NCBI GenBank assembly: GCA_947573135.1
Contig: CANPDU010000009.1
Coordinates: forward strand, 26,724 to 90,723
Length of the DNA stretch: 64,000 nucleotides
DNA from: an uncultured Bacteroidales bacterium
GTDB taxonomy: Bacteria > Bacteroidota > Bacteroidia > Bacteroidales > Muribaculaceae
Reading direction: 5' to 3'
Below are positions 44,667 to 55,827 of the stretch, in pieces. The translations under genes and the position numbers were made by a program. Every line of letters begins with the position of its first letter. Position 1 is the stretch's first letter. The notes under the pieces were generated by a model. That model was not told where the DNA came from. It saw only the letters and a list, made by a program, of their open reading frames with translations, and made no database searches.

Positions 44667-47600
44667 ATGTCTTTTGTACAAGTTTTAAGTAAAATATTCG
44701 GCAATAAATCGCAACGCGATCTTAAGGCAATACGGCCTATAGTTGAAAAAATAAATGCTATTGGGCCAACTCTTGAAAGCATTTCAAATGACGAGCTACG
44801 CGGTCGCATTGATGCAGTCAGAGCAGACCTTGCTGCTGCGACACAAGCTGATAATGCCGAGATCACTTCGCTTCGCGAAACAGTAGAAACTCTTCCTTTT
44901 GAAGAACGTCAACCGATATGGGACAAGATCGACAAACTTGAAAAAAACATTCTTGACACTCTCGAAAATAAGCTGAACGAGCATCTTCCCGAAGTATTCG
45001 CGGTTATACGTGAAACCGCCGCACGCTTTGCTCATAACGAAACTATAGAAGTGACTGCTACCGATCTTGACCGTGAACTTGCAGGTCAAGGACGCGACTT
45101 CGTATCTATTGACGGAGACAAAGCCATCTGGAAAAATCACTGGATGGCCGGCGGCAATGAGATAACATGGGATATGATCCATTATGAGGTCCAGCTCATC
45201 GGAGGTATTGTTCTTCATCAGGGTAAAATCGCTGAAATGGCAACTGGTGAAGGGAAGACTCTTGTCGCTACTCTACCGGTATTCCTTCGGTCTCTGTCAA
45301 AACGTGGCGTACATGTCGTAACCGTCAATGACTACCTGTCAAAACGTGACTCCGAATGGATGGGTCCTCTGTACATGTTCCATGGCTCGACTGTCGATTG
45401 TATAGATAAACACCAGCCCAACACGCCGGAACGCCGAGCTGCTTATGAATGCGACATCACATTCGGAACTAACAATGAATTCGGCTTCGACTATCTGCGC
45501 GACAATATGGCAATGACGCCATCAGATCTTGTACAGCGTAAACACTACTATGCCATTGTCGATGAGGTTGACTCTGTGCTTATCGACGATGCCCGTACTC
45601 CCCTTATCATATCAGGCCCGGTTCCAAAAGGAGATGACCAGTACTTTGACGAATACAAAGCTAATGTTCAGAAAGTTGTCGAAGCTCAACGCCGGCTTGT
45701 CACAAAAATCCTGACAGACGCTAAATCTAAACTCGCTTCTGATGACAAGGATGTAAAAAAAGAGGGCGCACTTCTTCTTTTCAGAGCTTATAAAGGCCTG
45801 CCAAAAAACAGCGCCTTAATCAAATTCCTCAGTCAGGAAGGCATGAAGAACGTTCTTCTTGAAACAGAAGCTCATTATCTTCAGGACAATGGCCGCGAAA
45901 TGCCGACCGTCACTGATCCGCTGTACTTCGTCATTGATGAAAAAAACCGCAGCGTCGAACTAACCGACAAAGGCATTGATGAACTTACCGGAAAAACCAG
46001 TGATCCTCAGTTCTTCGTCCTTCCGGATATTGCATCTCAGCTCTCAGAGCTTGAGGCCATCTCAGATCCTGCTGAACGACAGTTGCGTAAAGATGAGCTG
46101 ATGCAGAACTATGCAGTCAAGGCCGAACGCGTCCATACGGTAAGTCAGCTGCTTAAGGCATATACTCTTTTCGAAAAAGATGTAGAATACGTGATCGACG
46201 ACAACAAGATCAAGATTGTCGACGAACAGACCGGCCGTATCATGGAAGGCCGACGCTACAGCGATGGTCTCCATCAGGCGATAGAAGCCAAAGAAGGCGT
46301 AAAGGTGGAAGCCGCGACTCAGACATTCGCCACTATCACTCTCCAGAACTATTTCAGAATGTATCACAAACTTGCAGGTATGACAGGTACTGCCGAAACC
46401 GAAGCCGGTGAATTCTGGGATATCTACAAACTTGATGTCGTAACTATTCCGACCAACAGGCCGGTAGCGCGAATCGATATGAACGACCGCGTCTACAAGA
46501 CTAAAAAAGAAAAATACGCTGCCGTTATCGAAGAGATCGTAAAACTTCGCGATGCCGGACGACCGGTACTTGTGGGCACAACATCTGTCGAAATTTCAGA
46601 GTTGCTGAAACGCATGCTCGACATGCGCAAGATCGAAGCTCAGGTTCTAAATGCCAAGTTGCACCAGAAAGAAGCTCAGGTGGTGGCTCAGGCCGGACAA
46701 AAAGGCATCGTAACGATCGCAACAAACATGGCCGGCCGCGGTACCGATATCAAGCTGACTCCGGAAGTTAAAGAAGCCGGAGGTCTGGCAATCATAGGTA
46801 CCGAACGCCACGAATCACGTCGTGTAGACCGTCAGCTGCGTGGGCGTTCCGGCCGTCAGGGCGATCCGGGTTCTTCAATTTTCTTTGTTTCTTTTGAAGA
46901 CCAGCTTATGCGTCTTTTCGCCACTGACAGTGTAATGAAATGGCTTGACCGCTTTGGGCTTCAGGAAGGCGAACCAATCGAGCACAAGATGGTCACAAAC
47001 GCAATCGAGAAAGCCCAGAAAAGAGTCGAGGAAAACAATTTCGGCATCCGAAAGCGTCTGCTTGAGTATGACGACGTTATGAATAAACAGCGCACATATA
47101 TATACAATCGCCGTCATCATGCTCTGCTCGGCGAGCGTATAGGTATCGATATTGCCAATATGCTTTACGATTGCGTGGAGAATATTGTCATGACTTACGA
47201 ACAGCCACAGGACTACGCCGATTTCTGTCTTGAACTTTTCAAAGTACTCAGTATAGAGTCTCCGATAAGCGAGGATGAATTCCGTAGTCTTGACCGGGAA
47301 GATCGCGTAGAGCGAGTCCGAGAAGTCGCTCTCGAAGCGATGAACCGCCGCAATGAACGTATTCGTGAAGTCGCACTGCCTGTAATCACTCAACTTGTCG
47401 AAAATTCAGATTACAAAGGAAAGATAATCGTTCCGATCTCTGACGGAAAACGCGTTTTCAATCTTCGAGTGGATCTTCAGGAAGCATTTGCTACAGAATG
47501 TCGCTCCATCGTAAAAGAATGGCAGAAAGCGCTGTTGCTCGTCTCCATCGACGAACTTTGGAAAGAGCATCTCCGCGAACTCGACCAATTGCGCCAGTCT

Positions 47601-48017
47601 GTCCAGAATGCAAGCTACGAACAGAAAGATCCGCTCGTAATATACAAAGTCGAATCTTTCCATCTATTTGAAAACATGCTCAACCAGCTCAACGTAAAGG
47701 CAATGTCCGCTCTGATGCGCGCGCAGATACCTATGCGTGCTCCTCGCGATGGAGAGGACAATCAGTCTGAAGAGCAACGTCGCAGCCCAGAAGTTAAACA
47801 AGCTGCTCCTGAGATGCCGCGCAATCCAAATACGAACTACCGCACATCGCGTCCCGGGCTCCCAGGAGAAGAAGCTCAAAGACAGGCCGCATCTGCTCCG
47901 CAGAACGCTCCGCAACGCACAATGCCTGTTTCGGTCGGGCCAAAAATCGGACGCAACGATCCTTGTCCGTGCGGTTCAGGTAAAAAATATAAAAACTGTC
48001 ACGGTCGCAATGCCTGA
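44667..48017 (+). CDS. secA: Preprotein translocase ATPase SecA
   Basis: Motor of Sec-dependent protein export. Walker A is ATGEGKT within [20 protein letters not shown]-box motif II is [15 protein letters not shown], motif VI is [14 protein letters not shown], and GLPGEE lies in the disordered tail. The zinc-binding C terminus [13 protein letters not shown] is complete. At 1116 residues it is longer than E. coli SecA because of an insertion of roughly 100 residues after the DEAD region, as is usual in Bacteroidetes. A strong terminator follows. Confidence 0.97.
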   Translation: MSFVQVLSKIFGNKSQRDLKAIRPIVEKINAIGPTLESISNDELRGRIDAVRADLAAATQADNAEITSLRETVETLPFEERQPIWDKIDKLEKNILDTLENKLNEHLPEVFAVIRETAARFAHNETIEVTATDLDRELAGQGRDFVSIDGDKAIWKNHWMAGGNEITWDMIHYEVQLIGGIVLHQGKIAEMATGEGKTLVATLPVFLRSLSKRGVHVVTVNDYLSKRDSEWMGPLYMFHGSTVDCIDKHQPNTPERRAAYECDITFGTNNEFGFDYLRDNMAMTPSDLVQRKHYYAIVDEVDSVLIDDARTPLIISGPVPKGDDQYFDEYKANVQKVVEAQRRLVTKILTDAKSKLASDDKDVKKEGALLLFRAYKGLPKNSALIKFLSQEGMKNVLLETEAHYLQDNGREMPTVTDPLYFVIDEKNRSVELTDKGIDELTGKTSDPQFFVLPDIASQLSELEAISDPAERQLRKDELMQNYAVKAERVHTVSQLLKAYTLFEKDVEYVIDDNKIKIVDEQTGRIMEGRRYSDGLHQAIEAKEGVKVEAATQTFATITLQNYFRMYHKLAGMTGTAETEAGEFWDIYKLDVVTIPTNRPVARIDMNDRVYKTKKEKYAAVIEEIVKLRDAGRPVLVGTTSVEISELLKRMLDMRKIEAQVLNAKLHQKEAQVVAQAGQKGIVTIATNMAGRGTDIKLTPEVKEAGGLAIIGTERHESRRVDRQLRGRSGRQGDPGSSIFFVSFEDQLMRLFATDSVMKWLDRFGLQEGEPIEHKMVTNAIEKAQKRVEENNFGIRKRLLEYDDVMNKQRTYIYNRRHHALLGERIGIDIANMLYDCVENIVMTYEQPQDYADFCLELFKVLSIESPISEDEFRSLDREDRVERVREVALEAMNRRNERIREVALPVITQLVENSDYKGKIIVPISDGKRVFNLRVDLQEAFATECRSIVKEWQKALLLVSIDELWKEHLRELDQLRQSVQNASYEQKDPLVIYKVESFHLFENMLNQLNVKAMSALMRAQIPMRAPRDGEDNQSEEQRRSPEVKQAAPEMPRNPNTNYRTSRPGLPGEEAQRQAASAPQNAPQRTMPVSVGPKIGRNDPCPCGSGKKYKNCHGRNA

Positions 48018-48038
48018 CAACCTTTACAGATCACAAAA

Positions 48039-48080
48039 AAGAAACGCATCCCGGAACGAATTTGGGGTGCGTTTCTTTAT
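48039..48080. terminator. Bidirectional terminator after secA
   Basis: GAAACGCATCCC (48041-48052) pairs with GGGTGCGTTTC (48065-48075, one wobble or mismatch). An A tract precedes the hairpin and a T-rich tract follows it. It separates secA from the convergent lipoprotein gene. Confidence 0.8.
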
Positions 48081-48129
48081 TATATAAGAATTCAGTTCTC
48101 AACAAATATGCACTGAAGTCTGAGTATGA

Positions 48130-48915
48130 TTATTCCTCATCAACGGCATCAGGATTACCCGACTGTTTGACCACAAATCTTGTTTCCATTCCAGAAGAAG
48201 TTCTGACTGTAACCACAGCCCGGCGTTGCTCGGCAGTAGGGTTCGGAGCTACTTCTATATCGATGCGATCACTTATAAAACTATAGTTCGAACTTGCACG
48301 TCTTACATTTAACCATGCATCGTTGCAATACAACTGATATGTAGCATACTTGTTACCGCTGATTTTTGCCTGTGCCGATCCACCGGAATGACTGAACTCA
48401 TATGAATATTCATCCAGCTCAAGTGAGTCTGTTGTCCCTACAAAACCGCCGACAAATTTAAGGCCGACACCGACTATATTCCTATTGTCGTCATATGCCA
48501 GTGCCGCGACAAAAAATCTCGTGAAACCCTGCGATGCACTATATCCGACAAAACCCAGACCAACACGCGGAAAGATCAGAGTATCCCAATTCTGCATAGG
48601 TATATAATCAACATTCCCGAGACCGGGGACATCCCCGACAGGAGAAAGATACCATTCTGATGCACTGCTCAAAATAGTTGTGATATAACCGTCACGGGTA
48701 AATCCCAAGCCGGCGAGATTATCTCCGCTATCATTGAAGAGTCCGATCTGCTGAACATTTTCGGGGTCCGGCTTACTTTCAGGCTTATCCGAACTATTGC
48801 CTCCGCCTTCCGGTTCATTACCGGGCATACATGAGTTCAACGATAAAGACAGGCCCACTGCAAAAGTTAATACAAGTGCCATTATGGACTTGCTGAATTT
48901 AAAAATAGCTTTCAT
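48130..48915 (-). CDS. Lipoprotein with a BACON-like C-terminal domain
   Basis: A signal with lipobox LNSCMPG (residues about 26-32), then a Gly/Ser/Pro/Glu-rich linker. The middle beta-rich domain of unknown family includes GFTRDGYITTILSSASEW, noted as GFTRDGYITT and SSASEWYLSP. The C-terminal part resembles a BACON domain: YEFSHSGGSAQAKI, NDAWLNVRRASS and RRAVVTVRTSSG. Surface or periplasmic lipoprotein, substrate unknown. It is convergent with secA and divergent from groES. Confidence 0.7.
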   Translation of the reverse strand: MKAIFKFSKSIMALVLTFAVGLSLSLNSCMPGNEPEGGGNSSDKPESKPDPENVQQIGLFNDSGDNLAGLGFTRDGYITTILSSASEWYLSPVGDVPGLGNVDYIPMQNWDTLIFPRVGLGFVGYSASQGFTRFFVAALAYDDNRNIVGVGLKFVGGFVGTTDSLELDEYSYEFSHSGGSAQAKISGNKYATYQLYCNDAWLNVRRASSNYSFISDRIDIEVAPNPTAEQRRAVVTVRTSSGMETRFVVKQSGNPDAVDEE

Positions 48916-49115
48916 TAATTTTTATGAGATTATTTACAAAACATAGAAACCGATATTCCTTCTAATTCAATTTTAAGGATCATCTTTGCAAAATTAGAAA
49001 AAAAATACGAGAGGAACAACCACTATACATTCATAATCATGCTGATAATGAACTTTTTTATTTAAAAAATGTTTATAGTGATAACTTGCTTGACACACGT
49101 TCAATTGACATTTTG

Positions 49116-49146
49116 TCAGTCTTGTCATGTCGGCATGGCACTCTTT
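49116..49146. promoter_or_regulatory. Possible activator-binding site upstream of groES
   Basis: Close upstream of the sigma-54-type promoter, a TGACA-TTT-TGTCA palindrome is followed by further TGTCA and TGTCGGCA copies. The spacing is suitable for a bound regulator. No binding protein can be named from the sequence. Confidence 0.35.
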
Positions 49147-49152
49147 GAACTT

Positions 49153-49168
49153 TGGCACGATACTTGCT
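49153..49168 (+). promoter_or_regulatory. Sigma-54 (-24/-12) promoter of groESL
   Basis: TGGCACGATACTTGCT matches the RpoN consensus TGGCACG-N4-TTGCW at every defined base. The GG (49154-49155) and GC (49166-49167) doublets are separated by exactly 10 bases. Transcription would begin near 49179, giving a leader of about 50 bases before groES. Confidence 0.75.
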
Positions 49169-49229
49169 TATATGTAAATGAAAAAACAATAAATTTAATT
49201 ATCAAACTTATCATAAATTATTAGTAATT

Positions 49230-49505
49230 ATGGATCTAAAACCACTGGCTGACCGAGTACTTATCAAACCGGCTCCTGCTGAAGAAGTTACCGCATCAGG
49301 CATTATCATTCCCGATTCTGCAAAAGAAAAACCGCTCAAAGGCACAGTTATTGCTGTTGGCAATGGCACTAAAGACGAAGAAATGGTTCTTAAAGCCGGA
49401 GATAATGTGCTCTATGGCAAATATGCCGGAACAGAAATCGATCTCGGAAACGGAGAGAAAGGACTCATCATGCGACAGAACGAAGTGCTCGCGGTGATTC
49501 TCTAA
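49230..49505 (+). CDS. groES: Co-chaperonin GroES
   Basis: A 91-residue lid protein of the GroEL chaperonin. It shows LKPLADRVLIKP, the mobile-loop region EVTASGIIIPDSAKEKP and the C-terminal IMRQNEVLAVI. Length is normal. It lies 42 bases upstream of groEL and both should be transcribed together from the sigma-54-type promoter. No CIRCE element was seen. Confidence 0.97.
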   Translation: MDLKPLADRVLIKPAPAEEVTASGIIIPDSAKEKPLKGTVIAVGNGTKDEEMVLKAGDNVLYGKYAGTEIDLGNGEKGLIMRQNEVLAVIL

Positions 49506-51185
<1,680 letters not shown>

Positions 51186-51213
51186 TTCATCCGACCTGAT
51201 ATTATAGTACAAA

Positions 51214-51250
51214 GCGACCCCGGATGTTTGCATCCGGGGTCGCTTCTTTT
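51214..51250. terminator. Strong terminator after groEL
   Basis: GCGACCCCGGATG (51214-51226) and CATCCGGGGTCGC (51231-51243) are a perfect 13-bp stem with a 4-base loop, followed by TTCTTTT. It separates groEL from the convergent deaminase gene. Confidence 0.9.
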
Positions 51251-51261
51251 AAGCTATTACG

Positions 51262-51780
51262 TCAATATGCTATCTTATCTGACTTTTCAGCCCATTTTTT
51301 AAATGCCCTTTGAGCGGCATCACGCATAAAATGCTCGCATTTTATCGATCGTTTGTCATAATCAAGATCCAGCTGATCATAGATAAATGAATCGTCAAAA
51401 TCTATATTTCTGGCATCAGTTTTTGTATTACCATAACACAGTCGTTTTATCCCTGCCCAGTAAATTGCGCTGAGACACATCGGACATGGCTCGCAGGAAC
51501 TATATATAGTGCACCCCTCAAGTTTGTACGTCTTCAGCTTCCCGCACGCCTCCCTGATGGCCGACACTTCTGCATGAGCCGTAGGGTCACTGTTCGGCAC
51601 TACACGGTTGACACCGGTCGACAATATATTACCGTCTTTAACTATGACCGCACCGAACGGACCCCCTCCGTTATCCACATTTTCCACAGACAGATCAATG
51701 GCCATCTGCATATATTTTGCATCTTCTGCCGAATAGTTTTTCTTTTCCGGACAACCTCGCCGTAAACTGTTATTTGTCAT
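51262..51780 (-). CDS. Nucleoside/nucleobase deaminase (guanine-deaminase-like)
   Basis: A zinc-dependent deaminase of the CMP/dCMP family with the HAE motif (DPTAHAEVSAIREA) and PCxxC motif (SCEPCPMCLSAIYWAG). The C-terminal NTKTDARNIDFDDS and EHFMRDAAQRAFKKW match GuaD-type guanine deaminases better than tRNA adenosine deaminase TadA. It is cytoplasmic and 172 residues long. Substrate is likely guanine, but this is inferred. Confidence 0.85.
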   Translation of the reverse strand: MTNNSLRRGCPEKKNYSAEDAKYMQMAIDLSVENVDNGGGPFGAVIVKDGNILSTGVNRVVPNSDPTAHAEVSAIREACGKLKTYKLEGCTIYSSCEPCPMCLSAIYWAGIKRLCYGNTKTDARNIDFDDSFIYDQLDLDYDKRSIKCEHFMRDAAQRAFKKWAEKSDKIAY

Positions 51781-51939
51781 TTTTATTGTTCATTAAAGAG
51801 TTATAAATTAATACAACAAGTTTCAAGAGGAAAAAGGACGGCAAATTTACATATTTTTTTCTGTCTTCACAGTTTTATTTGTCTACTTCCGCATTTTTAC
51901 GTTCCTTTGTCTCCCTAAATAAAATTCAACGATTGAAAT

Positions 51940-53175
51940 ATGCAGACAGAACTGATTTTGATCAACATTTCCGGTTTCGACCGCCCGGGCGTTACATCCG
52001 CCCTGACTGAAATCCTTGCCCGTTACGACGCTAAGATCCTTGACATCGGACAGGCTGATATACACCATACTCTATCGCTTGGCATTTTATTCAAGACTTC
52101 GTCAAATGTTTCCGGCGATCTTATGAAAGATCTGCTTTTTAAAGCTTATGAACTGAACGTAAAAATTCGATTCAATCCCATTACTGTCGAGGCCTACGAA
52201 GAGTGGGTATCGCTTCAGGGAAAAGACCGATGGATCATCACTATTCTCGGCCGACGTCTGTCAGCACGCCATATTGCCCTGGTATCCAAAGAAATCGCCC
52301 GTCAGGGACTTAACATCGACAGTATACGGAGACTCACCGGCCGCATGCCTCTCGACGAAGATAAAGAGCCATTATTAAAACAGTGCATCGAATTTTCCGT
52401 CCGGGGCAATCCTGTCGACACCGCCGAGATGCAGAGTAATTTCATGGCTATATCTTCATCTGAAGACTTCGACATCTCGCTACAGGAAGACAATGTCTAC
52501 CGACGTTGCAGGCGCCTCATTTGTTTTGACATGGATTCCACTCTTATTGAAACCGAAGTCATTGACGAACTCGCCATGCGAGCCGGCGTCGGCGATAAGG
52601 TCAAAGCTATTACCGAACGGGCTATGCGTGGCGAAATCGATTTCCGCGAAAGCTTTACCGAACGCGTCAGCTTACTCAAGGGGCTCGACGAAAGTGTTAT
52701 GCGCGAAATTGCCGAGAACCTGCCCATAACCGAAGGGTTAGGCCGACTTATGCAGGTTCTGAAACGCACCGGTTATAAGACGGCAATTCTTTCCGGCGGA
52801 TTCACATATTTCGGTAATTATCTCAAACAGCTTTATGGATTCGATTTCGTTTATGCAAACGAACTTGAGATTGTCGACGGGAAACTCACCGGCAGGTATC
52901 TCGGCGACATAGTCGACGGGAAACGCAAGGCCGAACTTCTACGCATCATAGCTCAGGTCGAAAATATCGATATCAACCAGACTATAGCCATAGGTGACGG
53001 AGCCAATGATCTGCCTATGCTTGCCACTGCAGGACTCGGCATCGCATTCCACGCCAAGCCGAAAGTAAAGCAGAATGCTTCTCAGTCACTTTCGACCATT
53101 GGCCTTGACGGTGTCCTTTACTTCCTCGGTTTCAAAGATTCATTCATTTCCGGCAGTACGGACAAAACCATTTGA
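51940..53175 (+). CDS. serB: Phosphoserine phosphatase SerB with N-terminal ACT-like domains
   Basis: Last step of serine synthesis. Two ACT-like regulatory domains (about 1-80 and 85-165) precede the HAD core: CFDMDSTLIETEV (D197), ILSGGFTYFGNYL (motif II), GDGANDLPML (D353). The inter-domain order is that of the long SerB type found in Bacteroidetes. The substrate loop MRGEIDFRESFTERV is typical. Serine feedback through the ACT domains is plausible. It precedes the patatin gene by about 95 bases. Confidence 0.93.
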   Translation: MQTELILINISGFDRPGVTSALTEILARYDAKILDIGQADIHHTLSLGILFKTSSNVSGDLMKDLLFKAYELNVKIRFNPITVEAYEEWVSLQGKDRWIITILGRRLSARHIALVSKEIARQGLNIDSIRRLTGRMPLDEDKEPLLKQCIEFSVRGNPVDTAEMQSNFMAISSSEDFDISLQEDNVYRRCRRLICFDMDSTLIETEVIDELAMRAGVGDKVKAITERAMRGEIDFRESFTERVSLLKGLDESVMREIAENLPITEGLGRLMQVLKRTGYKTAILSGGFTYFGNYLKQLYGFDFVYANELEIVDGKLTGRYLGDIVDGKRKAELLRIIAQVENIDINQTIAIGDGANDLPMLATAGLGIAFHAKPKVKQNASQSLSTIGLDGVLYFLGFKDSFISGSTDKTI

Positions 53176-53269
53176 CCCTCTTTATTGTTGTCATTACAAC
53201 TTCAACTATTTATTCACCACATTAGAGCCTCCGCTTGTCATTCAGACAATCCGGAGCGAAAATTACACA

Positions 53270-55576
53270 ATGGGACGCTATCTGACATTTCTCATTCTCC
53301 TCCTCCACTTCTCCTCCGTCTCGGCTATGACGCCCGATTCAATCCATGACGGACATCAGTCAGTAGGTCTCGTCCTCAGCGGTGGCGGTGCGAAAGGCAT
53401 CGCACATATCGGAGTCATCCGCGCGCTCGAAGACAACGGCATTCCTATCGATTATATAACCGGCACATCGATGGGCGCTATCGTCGGCGGTCTGTATGCT
53501 TGCGGTTACACCACCGACGAGATGTTACGGCTGTTGCTTTCCGACAGCTTCAGTTACTGGTCGACCGGCACGATGGATCCGCGCCTAAGCTACTATCTGA
53601 ACCGCGCACAACAGACACCGGTCATGTTTACACTCCCCCTGTCGCTGGGTGATACCACCGCGTCTGACGTTCCGCAGAGTCTGATTTCACCTTTGCCCAT
53701 GAACTTTGCCTTCATGGAACTGTTCGCCCCATTCACAGCTCAGACAGGCGGTGATTTCGACCGTCTGATGGTGCCGTTCCGCTGTGTAGCTTCTGATGTT
53801 GCCGCCAAAAAGAAAAAAGTACTTTCATCAGGCTCGGTCGGCGATGCAATTCGTGCGTCGATGAGTTTTCCGGCCGTTTTCCAGCCTACGGATATCGACG
53901 GCGCATTGCTCTACGACGGAGGTATTTATGACAACTTCCCCGTCGACGTGATGCGGCGCGACTTCGCTCCCGACATCATGATCGGAGTCGACGTGTCGAC
54001 CAAAGAGACTGATCCGCAGACTTCGATAATAGATCAGCTCAGCAATCTTATCATTCAGAACAACGACTACTCCCTTCCTGCCGATGAAGGCATAAAGCTC
54101 AGCATAAACCTCAATGAGTTCGGTCTGCTCGATTTTCCTAAAGCACGGCGCATCTACCGTATCGGCTACGATCACGCCATGTCAATGATGGACTCTATAA
54201 AATCACGCATTCATACCCGCGTCGATTCGACATCGCGCACACTGCGCCGTGATGTTTTTAAATCAGCCACACCATATCTTCGGTTCGACGACGTTTCGGT
54301 CTCCGGAGCTTCTCCACGACAAAATCAGTTTATCGACTATATTTTCGAGCGCCAGTTCCACGGCGACACCCTTTCTGCCGACGGCGCGCGCAGAGCCTAT
54401 TATATGTCTCTGTCTACCGACAAGCTGCGCGACCTGACGGTAGCAGCCGACTACAATGATTCAACCGATTTGTTCGGTCTGCGTCTCAAAGCGTCCGTAA
54501 AGAATAATTTCAAGGCAGCGTTTGGCGGATATCTCACTTCGTCAAACAACAGTTATCTGTTTCTTTCGGCCGGATATTCCACTCTGAGTTTCAACTCCGT
54601 TTCAGCCAATCTAAACCTTTGGCTCGGACAAAGCGACATGGCAGCCATGCTCAACGGCGACATTGTTCTCCAGTCGCATACACCTTCTCGTATCTCGATG
54701 CAGGCAGTCGTTTCACGCCGCAAATTCTATGACGACGATTATATGTTTTATGAAACCCGTATACCGTCGTTTATTATCGGCCACCAGTATTTCGGACGCT
54801 TGAGCTGGGCTATCGAAGCCGGATATCTCGGAAAATTCGAAATCGGCGCAGGCTATGGTCATCTTAACGATTCCTACCACCGCGATATATACAGCCGCGA
54901 CTCCGGTTTCGGAAGATATAGGTCGCTGCATAATCTCGGACAGATTTTTGCAACATATCAGTCGAGCACTCTCGATGATATCAATTTCCCGACAAAAGGC
55001 TATATGTATCGGCTGTCGGCTATGGGTTTCACCGGCGACTTCAGGCTTAAAGATCCCGACGGTGACATCGTCGGAGACTATAATCCCTGCTGGATGCAGC
55101 TCGAAATGCGTTCTCGCAACTATTTACCGCTTCCACGACGGTGGTCGGTCGGCATCGAGGGCGACATAATGCTTTCGACACGCAAACTTTACGGTAGTTA
55201 CAATTCCGCTATTATAAGTGCGCCGAACTTTGCGCCCACTCCGGCGTCAAACAACACTTTCAATCCCGCTTTCCGCGCCAACAGTTTCATTGCCGCCGGC
55301 GTCGTGCCCATCTATCGCTTCAGCGACAATCTGTCGGCCCGGCTCCTTTGCTCGGCGTTCATGCCCCTGAGGAAAATTCTCGATACCGACCTCGGCACAG
55401 CCGAATACGGCCGCTGGTTCTCCCATCCCGAATTCTACGGTGAGGCCGCCGTCACCTACAAATTCCCGTTCGCAACCCTCTCGGCCTACGCTAACTACGC
55501 TTCTTTTCCGGCCCGTAACTGGAACGTCGGCCTCGCCTTCGGCGTCTACCTCCACGCTCCCGACTTCCTGAGATAA
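53270..55576 (+). CDS. Patatin-like phospholipase with outer-membrane barrel (PlpD/type Vd-like)
   Basis: Signal peptide (MGRYLTFLILLLHFSSVSA), then a patatin domain with oxyanion SGGGAKG, nucleophile GTSMG (S67) and DGG (Asp at 216). A POTRA-like region (about 310-370) follows. A long beta-rich C terminus with alternating hydrophobic strands (from about residue 380) resembles a 16-stranded Omp85-type barrel. The start at 53270 is chosen because the longer frame begins inside serB. Architecture matches the type Vd autotransporters; surface exposure is inferred. Confidence 0.85.
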   Translation: MGRYLTFLILLLHFSSVSAMTPDSIHDGHQSVGLVLSGGGAKGIAHIGVIRALEDNGIPIDYITGTSMGAIVGGLYACGYTTDEMLRLLLSDSFSYWSTGTMDPRLSYYLNRAQQTPVMFTLPLSLGDTTASDVPQSLISPLPMNFAFMELFAPFTAQTGGDFDRLMVPFRCVASDVAAKKKKVLSSGSVGDAIRASMSFPAVFQPTDIDGALLYDGGIYDNFPVDVMRRDFAPDIMIGVDVSTKETDPQTSIIDQLSNLIIQNNDYSLPADEGIKLSINLNEFGLLDFPKARRIYRIGYDHAMSMMDSIKSRIHTRVDSTSRTLRRDVFKSATPYLRFDDVSVSGASPRQNQFIDYIFERQFHGDTLSADGARRAYYMSLSTDKLRDLTVAADYNDSTDLFGLRLKASVKNNFKAAFGGYLTSSNNSYLFLSAGYSTLSFNSVSANLNLWLGQSDMAAMLNGDIVLQSHTPSRISMQAVVSRRKFYDDDYMFYETRIPSFIIGHQYFGRLSWAIEAGYLGKFEIGAGYGHLNDSYHRDIYSRDSGFGRYRSLHNLGQIFATYQSSTLDDINFPTKGYMYRLSAMGFTGDFRLKDPDGDIVGDYNPCWMQLEMRSRNYLPLPRRWSVGIEGDIMLSTRKLYGSYNSAIISAPNFAPTPASNNTFNPAFRANSFIAAGVVPIYRFSDNLSARLLCSAFMPLRKILDTDLGTAEYGRWFSHPEFYGEAAVTYKFPFATLSAYANYASFPARNWNVGLAFGVYLHAPDFLR

Positions 55577-55589
55577 ATAATTATACCAC

Positions 55590-55745
55590 GCAATTCTATT
55601 CCGCCCAAAGACGCAGAGAGCGTCGCCGACCCGCCTTTATCCTGGCGCCCTCGGCGTCTTTGCGCGACTTCACGCCCGCAGCGGAAAAAGCATCGGAGAC
55701 GCAACTTCTTCACGTCCTCGGCGCCTTCGCGCGCGACATCCTCCA
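55590..55745. repeat. Copies of a 'CGTCTTTGCGCG'-type intergenic repeat
   Basis: The gap between the patatin and TPR genes carries two near-parallel segments, CCTCGGCGTCTTTGCGCGAC and CCTCGGCGCCTTCGCGCGAC. AAAGACGCAGAGAGCG is a partly inverted copy. Similar wording (CTTAGCGCCCTTAGCGAGCT) appears again around 59100-59130. They do not encode a protein and are more GC-rich than the surroundings. Confidence 0.45.
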
Positions 55746-55789
55746 CTGCCCTCGCCGTGATATATTTCTAAACAAATTCTTTGAAAAAT

Positions 55790-55820
55790 TTTGCATATTG
55801 TTTCAAAATCGATACATTTG
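55790..55820 (+). promoter_or_regulatory. Consensus Bacteroidetes promoter, nearly leaderless
   Basis: TTTG (55790-55793) and TACATTTG (55813-55820) are separated by 19 bases, matching the phylum consensus TTTG-N19-TAnnTTTG. The ATG of the TPR gene is only 7 bases after the -7 element, so the transcript would have almost no leader. Confidence 0.5.
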
Positions 55821-55827
55821 CAAAAGC

